The notes under the pieces: generated by a model
Seen by the model: the letters and a program-made list of their open reading frames with translations, nothing else
Databases searched by the model: none
Told to the model about the DNA's origin: nothing
DNA from: Gp6-AA40 sp035647075
Lineage (GTDB): Bacteria; Acidobacteriota; Vicinamibacteria; Vicinamibacterales; UBA2999
Direction: 5' to 3'
Assembly (NCBI GenBank): GCA_035647075.1
Contig: DASROF010000027.1
Location: 4,206-68,205, forward strand
Length of the DNA: 64,000 bases
Position numbers and translations under genes: made by a program
Part shown: one piece after another, positions 1-8,537 of the stretch
Numbering within the stretch: the stretch's first letter is position 1
Layout of the letters: the number at the start of each line of letters is the position of its first letter

Positions 1-1
1 G

Positions 2-880
2 GCCGGCTGCGTCGCGATCAGCGACGACGGGCATCCGGTAGCGACGGCGCTCCTGATGCGTCGTGCGCTCGAGTACGCAGGGATGTTCGACATGCCCCTG
101 ATCGAGCACTGCGAGGATCCGACGCTGAAGGGCGATGGTGTCGCGCATGAGGGATTCCATGCGTCCTCGCTCGGATTGCGCGGTATTCCCGGCGCGGCAG
201 AGGCGCTGGGGGTCGAACGCGGCGTTCTGCTGGCTGAGCTCACCGGGTCGCGGCTCCATATCGCCCATATGAGCGCGCGCGCATCGATTCGCGGTGTCCG
301 CAAGGGCAAAGAAGCCGGCGTGCGCGTCACCTGCGAGGTCGCGCCTCACCATTTCACGCTGACCGACGAGGCGCTTCAATCGCCGACGGCGTATGACACG
401 AACACCAAGATGAACCCGCCGCTTCGCGAGGCTGCGGACCGTGACGCGATGCTGGCCGGCATCGCGGATGGCACCGTCGACGCAATTGCGACAGACCACG
501 CGCCGCATCATTACGACGAGAAGCAGGTTGAGTTCGACCGTGCGCCGTTCGGGATCGTCGGCCTCGAGACGGCGGTATCGCTGACCTTCGACCGGTTACT
601 GCACACCGGCCTGGTCCGGCTGCCTCGAATCGTCGAACTGCTGTCCGCCAACCCGGCGCACATCCTCAAGATTCCTGGTGGAACGCTCAGCGAGGGCGCG
701 GTTGCGGACATCACGATTCTCGCACCGGAACTGAAAGTCCGCGTGCACGCCCGGTCGTTCCGCTCGCGTTCGAAGAACACTCCGTTCGACGGCTGGGAGC
801 TTCGCGGTGGTGTTGCCGCCACGATCGTCGGCGGGCGCACGGTGTTCGCAAATGCGGAGGCAGGGTTGACGACACTATGA
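2..880 (+). CDS. pyrC: Dihydroorotase, 3' part (5' end outside window)
   Basis: Third step of pyrimidine synthesis: reversible cyclisation of carbamoyl-aspartate to dihydroorotate in the cytoplasm. The reading frame is open from base 2, so the gene starts upstream of the window; 292 residues are visible. The visible part carries SDDG, the metal-ligand stretches IEHCED, IAHMSA and APHHFTLT, and the catalytic TDHAPHH near the middle, followed by the NPAHILK tail typical of the class I (PyrC/PyrX-like) amidohydrolases. The missing N-terminal part should hold the first HxH metal motif. The stop overlaps the next gene by four bases (ATGA), so the two are probably translationally coupled. An inactive PyrC-like partner of aspartate carbamoyltransferase is unlikely because the metal ligands seen are intact. 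Confidence 0.93.
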   Translation, partial: AGCVAISDDGHPVATALLMRRALEYAGMFDMPLIEHCEDPTLKGDGVAHEGFHASSLGLRGIPGAAEALGVERGVLLAELTGSRLHIAHMSARASIRGVRKGKEAGVRVTCEVAPHHFTLTDEALQSPTAYDTNTKMNPPLREAADRDAMLAGIADGTVDAIATDHAPHHYDEKQVEFDRAPFGIVGLETAVSLTFDRLLHTGLVRLPRIVELLSANPAHILKIPGGTLSEGAVADITILAPELKVRVHARSFRSRSKNTPFDGWELRGGVAATIVGGRTVFANAEAGLTTL

Positions 881-1497
881 ACCGTCGGGAACAGATTCGC
901 GAGAAAGCGCTCAGCGACCTCCAGCAGCACGAAGTGCTGATGCTCAACGGCCATTTCGACTTCGGAAATGGATACCACGGCCGCGTCTACCTCAACCCGC
1001 ACCAGCTGTTCCGTCACCCGTCGACCATCTGGCGCTTTGCCCAGGACCTGCTCGACATCCTGCCGGCGTCGATCGTCGAACAGGCGGAGGTCGTGGCCGG
1101 TCCCATCATGGGCGGGGCGCTTCTGGCGCACACGATGGCCGGCCTGCTGGACAGCCGGCAGCACTTATCCCGGCCGCGTACGATCTTCGCGCCGTTCAGC
1201 GTTGACGCCGCATGCGGCCAGACGCTGAGCCTCTTCTATCAACAGCAGGTGAAGGGACGACGGGTGCTGATCGTGGACGACGTGCGGAACACAGGCCAGA
1301 CGTTTGCCCGATGCGCCGAGCTGGTGCGCGCCGGCGGTGGAACCGTCATCGCCACTGCCGAGATCTACGATCGAATGGAAGCGATCGTCCAGTTGGACGT
1401 TCCCAACTTTCCGCTTGCCGAATACAAGGCGCCCGAAAACTACGAGGTCGGTTCGTGCCCGCCGTGTCAGTCAGGAGTTCCGATCACCTCCTTCTAA
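877..1497 (+). CDS. Orotate phosphoribosyltransferase-like protein (first of two)
   Basis: A 206-residue type I phosphoribosyltransferase. The PRPP-binding loop is VLIVDDVRNTGQT at about residues 129-141, a variant of the usual VLVVDDVxTTGGT, and the C-terminal CPPCQSGVPI resembles the CPLC tail of the second, more canonical pyrE at 7192. It overlaps pyrC by four bases, which argues for a role in pyrimidine synthesis or salvage. Because a canonical pyrE lies 5.7 kb away, this copy may have a different base specificity or a regulatory role. Fold assignment is secure; the exact substrate is not. Confidence 0.75.
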   Translation: MNRREQIREKALSDLQQHEVLMLNGHFDFGNGYHGRVYLNPHQLFRHPSTIWRFAQDLLDILPASIVEQAEVVAGPIMGGALLAHTMAGLLDSRQHLSRPRTIFAPFSVDAACGQTLSLFYQQQVKGRRVLIVDDVRNTGQTFARCAELVRAGGGTVIATAEIYDRMEAIVQLDVPNFPLAEYKAPENYEVGSCPPCQSGVPITSF

Positions 1498-1506
1498 CAT
1501 CAGTTC

Positions 1507-2604
1507 GTGCTGCTCCCGGTCCTCGTATCCATGCTGATCCTGTTCGGATCGCCGTATGTGGGGCAGCTCCGCAGTTCGTTGCGGTCGTCGTTTCCGGAGG
1601 AGTATCCGTGGATCATCGGCGGGGTGACCGCGACCGCGGTGGTCGGCGCGATCGGCTGGGCCGTCGTACACCTGCGGCAATCCCGATACGATTCCTCACC
1701 GGCTCCATCCGTTCGGCAACCGCTGTGGGTGCGGTATACGCTGATCATCACGGCCGTCGCAGTCAGTGCGGGGTACGCGCGCGCGGTCAGTACTGGAGAG
1801 TCGGAGGTCGACCTCGTCGAGGCGTTTCACTTTGTCGAATACGGTCTCGTGGCCTACCTGTTCTATCGGGCCTGGCGTCGACGTTCCGACGTGTCCGGTG
1901 TGGCGCTCGCCGCAGGCGCGGGGCTGGCGCTGGGCATCGCGGACGAATGGGTCCAGTGGTTCGTGCCCGGGCGTGTCGGCGAGATGCACGACATCCTGCT
2001 CAATGCAGTCGCCGTCGGGTGCGGCCTCTTGGTCAGCATCGCGGTTCATCCACCTCTGTCACTGGCGTTGCCAACGCGCCGAAAATCACGCCTCGCGCTT
2101 GGCGCCGCGGTCGGCGGGTTGCTGCTCGCGTTTGCAAGTTTTGTCGATTGCGTCCATCTCGGTTACGAAGTTCAGGACGGCAAGGCGGGGGTGTTTCGCT
2201 CCCGATACGACATGACGGCGCTCGCGGCTGCCGCAGCGAATCGGCCCGCGCGCTGGAAGGCGTCGCCACCTCCGGTTGGTGGTTTCCGTCATGAGGATCA
2301 CTATCTGAGCGAAGGCGAGTGGCACGTCCAGCGGCGGACTATCGCCGTCGGAACCCGTGACTGGCGGACCGCGCTGCGTGAGGATGCCATCCTCGAGCGG
2401 TTCTACGCACCCGTGCTCGAGATACGGGGCCGCTGGTCGGAAGAGCAGCGATCGGAATTCGAACGGAACGCCCACGGGCTCGAGCAGGCGGCGTATCGTA
2501 GCGATGCTGCACCGTATCCGATTTACGTGATCAACCGTAAGGCGTTCTGGACCGTCACACTTCTGATCGCGGCCGCCGTGGTGTGGCTCGCCTCGCGCGT
2601 GTGA
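1507..2604 (+). CDS. VanZ-like membrane protein
   Basis: A 365-residue integral membrane protein. The region of about residues 75-190 matches the VanZ/YfiM pattern: FHFVEYG, then LGIADEWVQWFVPGR and a MHDILLN stretch with acidic and histidine residues in the membrane. Helices also lie near residues 1-15, 38-55, 200-220 and 345-362; the roughly 120-residue segment between the last two is soluble and of unknown function, longer than in typical VanZ proteins. GTG start: a TAACAT -10-like hexamer (1495-1500) sits seven bases before it and there is no Shine-Dalgarno, so the message may be leaderless. The stop overlaps the next ATG (TGATG). Confidence 0.75.
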   Translation: MLLPVLVSMLILFGSPYVGQLRSSLRSSFPEEYPWIIGGVTATAVVGAIGWAVVHLRQSRYDSSPAPSVRQPLWVRYTLIITAVAVSAGYARAVSTGESEVDLVEAFHFVEYGLVAYLFYRAWRRRSDVSGVALAAGAGLALGIADEWVQWFVPGRVGEMHDILLNAVAVGCGLLVSIAVHPPLSLALPTRRKSRLALGAAVGGLLLAFASFVDCVHLGYEVQDGKAGVFRSRYDMTALAAAAANRPARWKASPPPVGGFRHEDHYLSEGEWHVQRRTIAVGTRDWRTALREDAILERFYAPVLEIRGRWSEEQRSEFERNAHGLEQAAYRSDAAPYPIYVINRKAFWTVTLLIAAAVVWLASRV

Positions 2605-3482
2605 TGGCGCGGACGTCTCGAATCGCGGCGTCGGACGCGCGTGGCCGCCTCGACGATCTCTATCGCACCTTCGACCACGTCAACTCGGCTGCCGATCCGG
2701 TCCACATCGTTCGCCGATACTCGCAACCGGACGATCGCGAAGTCGTCGGATTCTGTGCGGCCGCGCTGGCGTTCGGCAGGGTGGCGAGCGTGCTGAACTC
2801 CATCGAGTCATTGCTGAAGGTGATGGGACCCCATCCCGCGGCCTTCGTGCGCAGCTTTGCCATGGCTCGACACGGCGCACGGCTCGAGCCGCTCGTGCAT
2901 CGTTGGATTCGTGGTCGAGATCTGGCAGCGCTGATGCTGGTCCTGCACCGGATGCTCGCCGAGGCAGGGTCGATCGAAGCGTTCTTTCGCGCCGGCGACG
3001 ATCCGTCGTTGCCCGATGTCGCCGCGGCGCTCGACTCGTTCTCGTGGCGGGCGCTCGAGACCGACCTGCGCCCGGCGTACGGCTCGCGCAGACCCGCGCG
3101 GCTGGGTGTCTGCTACTTCTTTCCCCGCCCCTCAGCGGGCAGCGCGTGCAAGCGGCTCAATCTCTTTCTTCGGTGGATGGTCCGCAAAGACGCGATCGAC
3201 CTCGGCGTCTGGCAAACGATCAGCCCCGCGCGGCTCGTGGTGCCTCTTGATACGCACGTCATTCGCCTTGGCCGATGTCTCAAGCTCACGCGCTATGCCT
3301 CGCCTGGGTGGAAAATGGCTGCCGACATCACCGCCGCGTTGCGCGCCATCGATCCGGCCGACCCGGTTCGTTACGACTTCTCGCTCTGTCACGTGGGAAT
3401 GATGAATGCCTGTGGGTACGGCACGCGGAGCGGGGATGCGCAGTGCCCGCTACGAGGTCTCTGCTCGCCGCAGCGATCCTAG
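2604..3482 (+). CDS. TIGR02757 (DUF2400) family protein
   Basis: A 292-residue protein matching the TIGR02757 family, of unknown function and remotely like helix-hairpin-helix DNA glycosylases. Features seen: the AFGRV stretch near the N-terminus, KRLNLFLRWMVRKD and VVPLDTHVIRLGR in the C-terminal half, which are the family hallmarks. The last 30 residues hold three cysteines (C-x10-C-x5-C), suggesting a metal or Fe-S site. The ATG at 2604 is chosen over an in-frame GTG at 2583 because it overlaps the upstream stop (TGATG). The 3' end overlaps the convergent glycosyltransferase gene by 33 bases. Confidence 0.85.
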   Translation: MARTSRIAASDARGRLDDLYRTFDHVNSAADPVHIVRRYSQPDDREVVGFCAAALAFGRVASVLNSIESLLKVMGPHPAAFVRSFAMARHGARLEPLVHRWIRGRDLAALMLVLHRMLAEAGSIEAFFRAGDDPSLPDVAAALDSFSWRALETDLRPAYGSRRPARLGVCYFFPRPSAGSACKRLNLFLRWMVRKDAIDLGVWQTISPARLVVPLDTHVIRLGRCLKLTRYASPGWKMAADITAALRAIDPADPVRYDFSLCHVGMMNACGYGTRSGDAQCPLRGLCSPQRS

Positions 3483-4559
3483 GCGTTCGTAGGCGGACAC
3501 CGTCTCGCGCACCATCTGCTCAACCGTAAACAGGCGTCGTACGCGATTGAGTCCAGCCCGTCCCATCTGTCGACGGAGCTCCTGGTCCTTGAGCAGCTGG
3601 ATGATTCGCGAGGCCAGCGCGCGCGGTTCGCGCGCAGGCACGAGGAAGCCGGTGGCCATGTCCTCGACGACTTCGGGCACGCCTCCAACTGCCGTCGCCA
3701 CGGCCGGTTTCTCTGCGGCCATGGCGTCCAGCAACGAGGTGCACATCCCCTCGTGCGTTGAGCTCAATGCAAATACATCAACATCCTTCAACAGCTCGAG
3801 CACGTCGGCGCGGAATCCCGCCAGGAACACGTGACGCTCGAGATGCAGGTGTTTGATCTGTTTCTCGAGCGGCTGTCGCAGGTCGCCCTCGCCGAGAATG
3901 ACGAACCTGACGTCCGACACCTGCTTGACCACGATCGCTGCGGCGTCAATCAGCGTGTGGTGGTCCTTCTGTGCGACCAGTGCGCCAATGGTGCCGACGA
4001 TCGGCGAGTGGGTCGGCAGAAACAGCGCTGCATGAAGATTACCGTGCGGAAGCGCAATGAGACGTTCGACGTCGACGCCTTCGTGCACGACGTCGATCTT
4101 CGACGCGGGGATGCGATCCGCAACCAGGCGGTCGCGCACGGCCCGGCTGATGGCCAGGAAGCGGTCGACCTGCGAGTACTTCCACGTTGAAAACGAGTTT
4201 CGGGCGATCGGAAACTCGATGCGACGTGACGCCACGAGCAGCGGCCGCGGCCGCGGCGTCGTAATCGCCAACGCTGTCGCGGCCATGGCCACAGCGTTCG
4301 GATCGTGTGCGTGCAGCACGTCCGGTCGCAGTTGCTTGATGACCCGCGACAGGCGCCAGGCCGCGGCGAGGTCGATTTCGCCGCGTGAGGAGAGGGGCAC
4401 GAGGTCAAGTCCTTCGGACATGCGCTGAAAGAGGGCGCCGGCCGGGTCGGCCACCAGCGCCGCGCGATGGCCGATCGCGCGCAGCCCCAGCACCGTATAA
4501 CGCACCTGGCTTTGCCCACCCCTCCAGGTCTGCGCCGTGTCGATGTGAAGGGAGAACAC
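3450..4559 (-). CDS. Glycosyltransferase family 4 (GT-B)
   Basis: A 369-residue GT4 retaining glycosyltransferase, probably acting on a lipid-linked or LPS-type glycan at the inner membrane. The N-terminal acceptor domain begins with HIDTAQTWRGGQ, and the donor-binding domain carries VGTIGALVAQKDH and the EX7E element EGMCTSLLDAMAAEKP. The GTG at 4559 was chosen because GGGGAG precedes it by six bases; longer readings up to 4682 would run into the upstream gene. It lies 58 bases after the family 2 transferase, so the two are probably one unit. The sugar donor cannot be told from sequence. Confidence 0.85.
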   Translation of the reverse strand: MFSLHIDTAQTWRGGQSQVRYTVLGLRAIGHRAALVADPAGALFQRMSEGLDLVPLSSRGEIDLAAAWRLSRVIKQLRPDVLHAHDPNAVAMAATALAITTPRPRPLLVASRRIEFPIARNSFSTWKYSQVDRFLAISRAVRDRLVADRIPASKIDVVHEGVDVERLIALPHGNLHAALFLPTHSPIVGTIGALVAQKDHHTLIDAAAIVVKQVSDVRFVILGEGDLRQPLEKQIKHLHLERHVFLAGFRADVLELLKDVDVFALSSTHEGMCTSLLDAMAAEKPAVATAVGGVPEVVEDMATGFLVPAREPRALASRIIQLLKDQELRRQMGRAGLNRVRRLFTVEQMVRETVSAYERLGSLRRAETS

Positions 4560-4617
4560 GATCAACTCCCCACGTCCAACAACCGCTTTCCGACGCAAGG
4601 CCGGGTGCGTCCGGCGA

Positions 4618-5394
4618 TCATTTTGTGGAAGTCGGGGGAGAGGAATCGGGAGTCTGCGTCTGCAACTCCCACAGCTTGGCAAACTTCAGCAGGACCGAGT
4701 ACGCGTTGACCAGCGAAATGGTGAGACCGGCAACGCCGTCAGTAAAGCCGCCCCGCAGGATGTAATTGCGCAGGAACGCCGCCGGCGGGTGCGTCAGCAG
4801 ATCGAACGCGTTTGCCCGCCGCCCGGCCTCGTACATCTGGCGGGCCGCCAGGCTGCTGTAGTGGTTGATCCGGTCGAGATGGTCGCTGAGATCCCGGTAC
4901 GAGTAGTGCTGAAGCTCGTGCTTCAACTGCCCGACGGGCCCGTCTGCGATGACGGATTCATGGACGTACTTGCCTTGCCAGCGCGCCGCACGCCGGTCGT
5001 ACAGCCGCGTCTGGTGATCGGGGTAGAAATCGGTCGTTCGTACCCATCGTCCGAGGTGAAAGGTGACACGAGGAACGCGGAAGGCGCGTTCCGCCGGCTC
5101 GCTCGCCACGACCTCGCGTATTTCAGACGAGAGCGCTGGTGTCACCCGTTCGTCGGCATCGAGCGAAAAGATCCAGTCGTGCGAGGCGACTGAGGCGGCA
5201 TAGTTCTTTTGGTCGACGTATCCGGGCCACGTGCGACCCATGACGCGGACACCCTTCCCCGTGGCGATCGCCACGGTATCGTCGGTGCTGCCTGAATCGA
5301 CGACCAGTACTTCGTCAGCCCACGCAGCGCTGTCGATGGCTGCGGCAATGTGCCGCGCCTCGTTGAGGGTGATGATCGTGACCGTGACGGGCAC
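4618..5394 (-). CDS. Glycosyltransferase family 2, WaaE/KdtX-like
   Basis: A 258-residue GT-A inverting transferase similar to the WaaE/KdtX LPS-core beta-glucosyltransferases. Visible motifs are TLNEARHI near the start, VVDSGSTDDT, the DADE metal motif (SLDADERVTP), and the C-terminal FLRNYILRGGFTDGVAGL stretch typical of this subfamily. I place the start at GTG 5394 rather than the TTG at 5430: a CAGAAT hexamer (5401-5406, minus strand) lies exactly seven bases before it and no ribosome-binding site is seen, consistent with a leaderless message. It probably works with the downstream GT4 enzyme on core or O-chain sugars. Confidence 0.85.
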   Translation of the reverse strand: MPVTVTIITLNEARHIAAAIDSAAWADEVLVVDSGSTDDTVAIATGKGVRVMGRTWPGYVDQKNYAASVASHDWIFSLDADERVTPALSSEIREVVASEPAERAFRVPRVTFHLGRWVRTTDFYPDHQTRLYDRRAARWQGKYVHESVIADGPVGQLKHELQHYSYRDLSDHLDRINHYSSLAARQMYEAGRRANAFDLLTHPPAAFLRNYILRGGFTDGVAGLTISLVNAYSVLLKFAKLWELQTQTPDSSPPTSTK

Positions 5395-5469
5395 GGGGGG
5401 ATTCTGCCGCGGCTGGTGCGAAAAGACCAAACCGCGGGGTCAAATCCCGGTGGTTCGTGAGCGTCGTGT

Positions 5470-7083
5470 CTATCGCAGCGGCACTTCCTGCACTGTCTCG
5501 AGATCGATCTTGGACTGGATGTAATCGAGGATCGCCCGCAGCTCGTTGTTCTGCGAAACCGACAGGTCTCGCTGCGCCTGGAAGACGAGGAAGTTGGTCG
5601 ACGTACCGGCCTCGAACTTACGCTGCTCGGCCTCGAGACGACGCTGCGTGAACTCGCGCGACGCCCTCGTCGTCTGCACCCGCTGCTGGTTGGTGACCAC
5701 CTGACGGGCGGCCTGGCGAACCTGCGTCGTCACCTGCAGTTCCTGATTCTTCAGCTGGGCCTGGTCCCTGGCCTGCTGCAGCCGTACGCGGGCCAGGCTG
5801 GCCTGCTGCGGACTCTTTCCGATCGGCTGACTGAAATTGATTGAGAACGTCCACGCCGGGAAATCGTTGGTCAGCAGGTCGGACAGCACCGATCCGAGTC
5901 CGCGGTGCTCTTCGCCGATGACGGCGCCCGGGGTCAGGCCCACGCCCGCTGAGCGGAGGAACTGAACGCCGCCGATTGCGCTCAAGCCGTAGTTGAACTG
6001 TGCGCTCACGTCGGGCAGGGTCTGGTTCTTCAGGAAGCCGATGTTGATGTCGTTCGCCTCCATCGACTTCCTGGCCTGCAGCAGATCAGTCCGACGGTCC
6101 AGTGCATTACGAATCGCGGCATTCACGTCGACGGGAATCGGTTCGAACGGCGGCATGTCGATTGGCTCGATCTTGATGGTCCAGAAGTCCGGCATCGACG
6201 GGTTGTAAACAAGCAGCCGGAGGTTGTCCTCCGCCGTATCGATCTGAGCCTGGCCGACGATCACGGATTCCCGCCTCGTCGCGACTTCGGCTTCCGCCTC
6301 CACGATGTCGATGGGCGGAGTGGTGCCGATCTCGACACGCGCCTTCGTGTTGCGCAGCGATTCTTCGGCAAGATCCAGCGATTGCTGGGCCACCCGCAGC
6401 GCGGCGATCTGATACGCCAGCTCCCAATAGGCGTTGCGCACGTTCCGGGACGTCCCCGTCAGTGTCTGCCGCAATCCGACATCGGCGATCTCGCGATTCT
6501 TCTCACTGAGCTGGAGCTGCTCGCGGGCGCTGTCGATCTTGAATCCTCGCCAGAGCGGTTGCGTGTAATTAAACGAGATTGATGAACGGAGCTGCGGGTT
6601 GAAGTTGCTGAAGAAGTTATTCGACGTCGAGCGCGCGCCGTCGAAGCCGGCGGAATAGTTCCCACCGAACCACGGCAGCTGCTGCTGCACTTCCGTCGTC
6701 ATCGAGAACTGGTCGGAGTTGAGGGCGGCGCCCTGCGCGCCCGACAGAAAACTGTTGGGCGGCGACGTGTTGCTGTTTTGTTGCAACGACGAATTCAACG
6801 TCGGCGTCCAGGCGCGGCGCGCCTGCACGACGTTCAAATTCTCGATCTGCGGATCGAATCGCGCGATCTCAATACCGAGGTTGTTCTCCGCAGCCAGGCG
6901 GACTGCCTCGTCAGCGGTCAGGCGCCGCACCTGCGTTCCAGCGGCGGCGGCCTGCTGGAGCGCAGCCGGCAGCAGCACGCCACCGGCTGCCGCCTGCCGC
7001 CCTTGTGCGAAAACGGACGATGAGGGCGTGAGACCGGCCACACACAACGTCATGACGACCGGCAGAATTCCAGACGTACGCAT
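5470..7083 (-). CDS. TolC family outer-membrane efflux protein
   Basis: A 537-residue outer-membrane channel subunit. After a cleavable signal peptide (ILPVVMTLCVAGLTPSSSVFAQG), two copies of the OEP coiled-coil/beta-strand repeat follow, with the typical VEAEAEVATRRESV helix near residue 265 and QQARDQAQLKNQELQV near residue 440. Trimerises and docks to a periplasmic adaptor; no adaptor or pump gene adjoins it here. The ATG at 7083 is preferred because it directly precedes the signal peptide. A longer in-frame reading to 7323 would cross the pyrE promoter and a degenerate CTTCGTG repeat and is rejected. Confidence 0.9.
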   Translation of the reverse strand: MRTSGILPVVMTLCVAGLTPSSSVFAQGRQAAAGGVLLPAALQQAAAAGTQVRRLTADEAVRLAAENNLGIEIARFDPQIENLNVVQARRAWTPTLNSSLQQNSNTSPPNSFLSGAQGAALNSDQFSMTTEVQQQLPWFGGNYSAGFDGARSTSNNFFSNFNPQLRSSISFNYTQPLWRGFKIDSAREQLQLSEKNREIADVGLRQTLTGTSRNVRNAYWELAYQIAALRVAQQSLDLAEESLRNTKARVEIGTTPPIDIVEAEAEVATRRESVIVGQAQIDTAEDNLRLLVYNPSMPDFWTIKIEPIDMPPFEPIPVDVNAAIRNALDRRTDLLQARKSMEANDINIGFLKNQTLPDVSAQFNYGLSAIGGVQFLRSAGVGLTPGAVIGEEHRGLGSVLSDLLTNDFPAWTFSINFSQPIGKSPQQASLARVRLQQARDQAQLKNQELQVTTQVRQAARQVVTNQQRVQTTRASREFTQRRLEAEQRKFEAGTSTNFLVFQAQRDLSVSQNNELRAILDYIQSKIDLETVQEVPLR

Positions 7084-7106
7084 CAATGCCGAGCTCCCAT
7101 GTAAGG

Positions 7107-7132
7107 ATCTTCGTGTCTTCGTAGTTAACACC
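7107..7132. repeat. Degenerate CTTCGTG repeat
   Basis: The short stretch contains CTTCGTG and CTTCGTAG eight bases apart followed by TTAACACC. It resembles the CTTCGTGGC repeats at 15889-15943 and the dispersed CTTCGTG-type repeats common between genes of Acidobacteriota and related phyla. It lies between tolC and pyrE, just ahead of both. Confidence 0.45.
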
Positions 7133-7178
7133 TGTAGGACGATCACTTTGCGCCGGATGTTCGCCTGAAAGCAAAAGG

Positions 7179-7184
7179 TATACT
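7179..7184 (+). promoter_or_regulatory. -10 element of pyrE (leaderless start)
   Basis: TATACT, five of six matches to TATAAT, ends seven bases before the GTG of pyrE. No Shine-Dalgarno is present and no good -35 hexamer is visible. Transcription would begin at or next to the start codon. Confidence 0.5.
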
Positions 7185-7191
7185 CGCCGAC

Positions 7192-7770
7192 GTGTCTGCC
7201 GCCACCGCTGATGACGTTCTGAGCCTGTTCCGCCGCGTCGGAGCGCTCCTGGAAGGACATTTCAGGCTCACGTCCGGCCTGCACAGTTCTGGATATCTGC
7301 AGTGCGCCCTCGTCCTTCAGCACCCGCGCGAGGCGGAGGCCTGCGGCGTGGGCATAGCCGAACGGGTCCGCAGTCTGGGTGCGACCGTGGTCCTGTCACC
7401 GGCTCTTGGCGGGATTGTCATTGGCCACGAGGTTGCCCGCGCGCTTGGCGTTCGCGCGATCTTTGCCGAACGGCAGGACGGAACGCTGACGCTGCGGCGC
7501 GGTTTTTCATTGGGCGCCGGCGACCGGGTGCTGGTCGTGGAGGATGTTGTGACGACCGGTGGTTCGACACGGGAAACGATCGACGTGGCCCGGGCGCAGG
7601 GAGCGAGTGTTGTCGGGGCCGCCGCGATCATCGATCGCAGCGGCGGCAGCCAGAACCTGGATGTTCCCTTCCATGCGCTCGCGACGGTGTCGCTGCCGAC
7701 CTACCAGCCAGACGCGTGTCCGCTCTGCGCGCGCGGCGAGCCCGTCGTGAAGCCCGGCTCCCGCGCATGA
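7192..7770 (+). CDS. pyrE: Orotate phosphoribosyltransferase
   Basis: A 192-residue enzyme that joins orotate and PRPP to give OMP. It has the family features in order: LLEGHFRLTSGLHSSGY near residues 18-34, SPALGGIVIGHEVA, the FAERQDG loop, and the PRPP loop VLVVEDVVTTGGST at about residues 111-124, ending with CPLC. GTG start, with a TATACT -10 seven bases upstream, so probably leaderless. It heads the plus-strand run pyrE-truA-uppS-cdsA-dxr-rseP. This is the canonical copy; a divergent relative sits beside pyrC at 877. Confidence 0.93.
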   Translation: MSAATADDVLSLFRRVGALLEGHFRLTSGLHSSGYLQCALVLQHPREAEACGVGIAERVRSLGATVVLSPALGGIVIGHEVARALGVRAIFAERQDGTLTLRRGFSLGAGDRVLVVEDVVTTGGSTRETIDVARAQGASVVGAAAIIDRSGGSQNLDVPFHALATVSLPTYQPDACPLCARGEPVVKPGSRA

Positions 7771-7773
7771 CCG

Positions 7774-8511
7774 ATGCGCACCCTGAAGATCACGCTGGCC
7801 TACGATGGCAGCCGGTTCGTCGGCTGGCAGCGCCAGGCGGACGGTGAGTCGATCCAGGGCCTGCTCGAAGACGCACTGGCCCGGTTCGAAGGCGGTCCCG
7901 TCACGGCTCATGGAGCAGGGCGCACAGACGCGGGGGTGCATGCACTCGGTCAGGTTGCCAGCGCGCGCGTAACGTTCGCGCACGACGTGTCCACGTTGAC
8001 CAGGGCATTGAACGCCCATTTACCTCCCGACGTGCGCGTCGTGTCTGTCGCGGACGCCGACGAGGCCTTTCACGCGCGGTTCAGTTCCAGAGCCAAGACC
8101 TATCGCTACCAGATCCGCAACACGGCAGTTGCCGACCCGTTCGATCGAGCGTTCGTCTGGCATCTCCCGGAGCCGCTTGCCGTCGAGTCGATGGCACTGG
8201 CCTCGGCATCGCTCGTCGGCACGCATGACTTCGGCGCGTTCAGGAGTGTCGGCAGCGAAGTCGCCAGTTCGGTGCGCACGGTCACGAGGTCGGCGTGGCG
8301 TCGGCATGACGGTCTGCTGACGTACGAGATCTCCGGCGACGGGTTTCTTCGTCATATGGTGCGGGCGATCGTTGGAACGCTGGTGGAGATTGGTCGCGGG
8401 TGGCGTCAGCCGGAAGATATCCCGGCACTTCTCGGGGGAGGCACCCGCGCACACGCCGGGGCAACGGCGCCGCCGCACGGCCTGTTCCTTGTGTCGGTGG
8501 ACTATGATTAG
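7774..8511 (+). CDS. truA: tRNA pseudouridine synthase A
   Basis: A 245-residue enzyme that makes pseudouridine at positions 38-40 of the tRNA anticodon stem-loop. The catalytic aspartate is D52 in GAGRTDAGVHALGQ. Other family signatures are YDGSRFVGWQRQ near the N-terminus, KTYRYQI in the middle and GFLRHMVRAIVGTL near residue 195. It begins three bases after pyrE and is probably in the same transcript, an unusual but harmless position for a tRNA-modification gene. Length and motifs are normal. Confidence 0.96.
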   Translation: MRTLKITLAYDGSRFVGWQRQADGESIQGLLEDALARFEGGPVTAHGAGRTDAGVHALGQVASARVTFAHDVSTLTRALNAHLPPDVRVVSVADADEAFHARFSSRAKTYRYQIRNTAVADPFDRAFVWHLPEPLAVESMALASASLVGTHDFGAFRSVGSEVASSVRTVTRSAWRRHDGLLTYEISGDGFLRHMVRAIVGTLVEIGRGWRQPEDIPALLGGGTRAHAGATAPPHGLFLVSVDYD

Positions 8512-8537
8512 GCGCTTGCAGACAGGGGACATGCCAC

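Noticed and set aside
7084..7323. Longer N-terminus for the TolC-family protein
   Set aside because: Would cross the pyrE promoter and a repeat and bury the signal peptide 80 residues inside.
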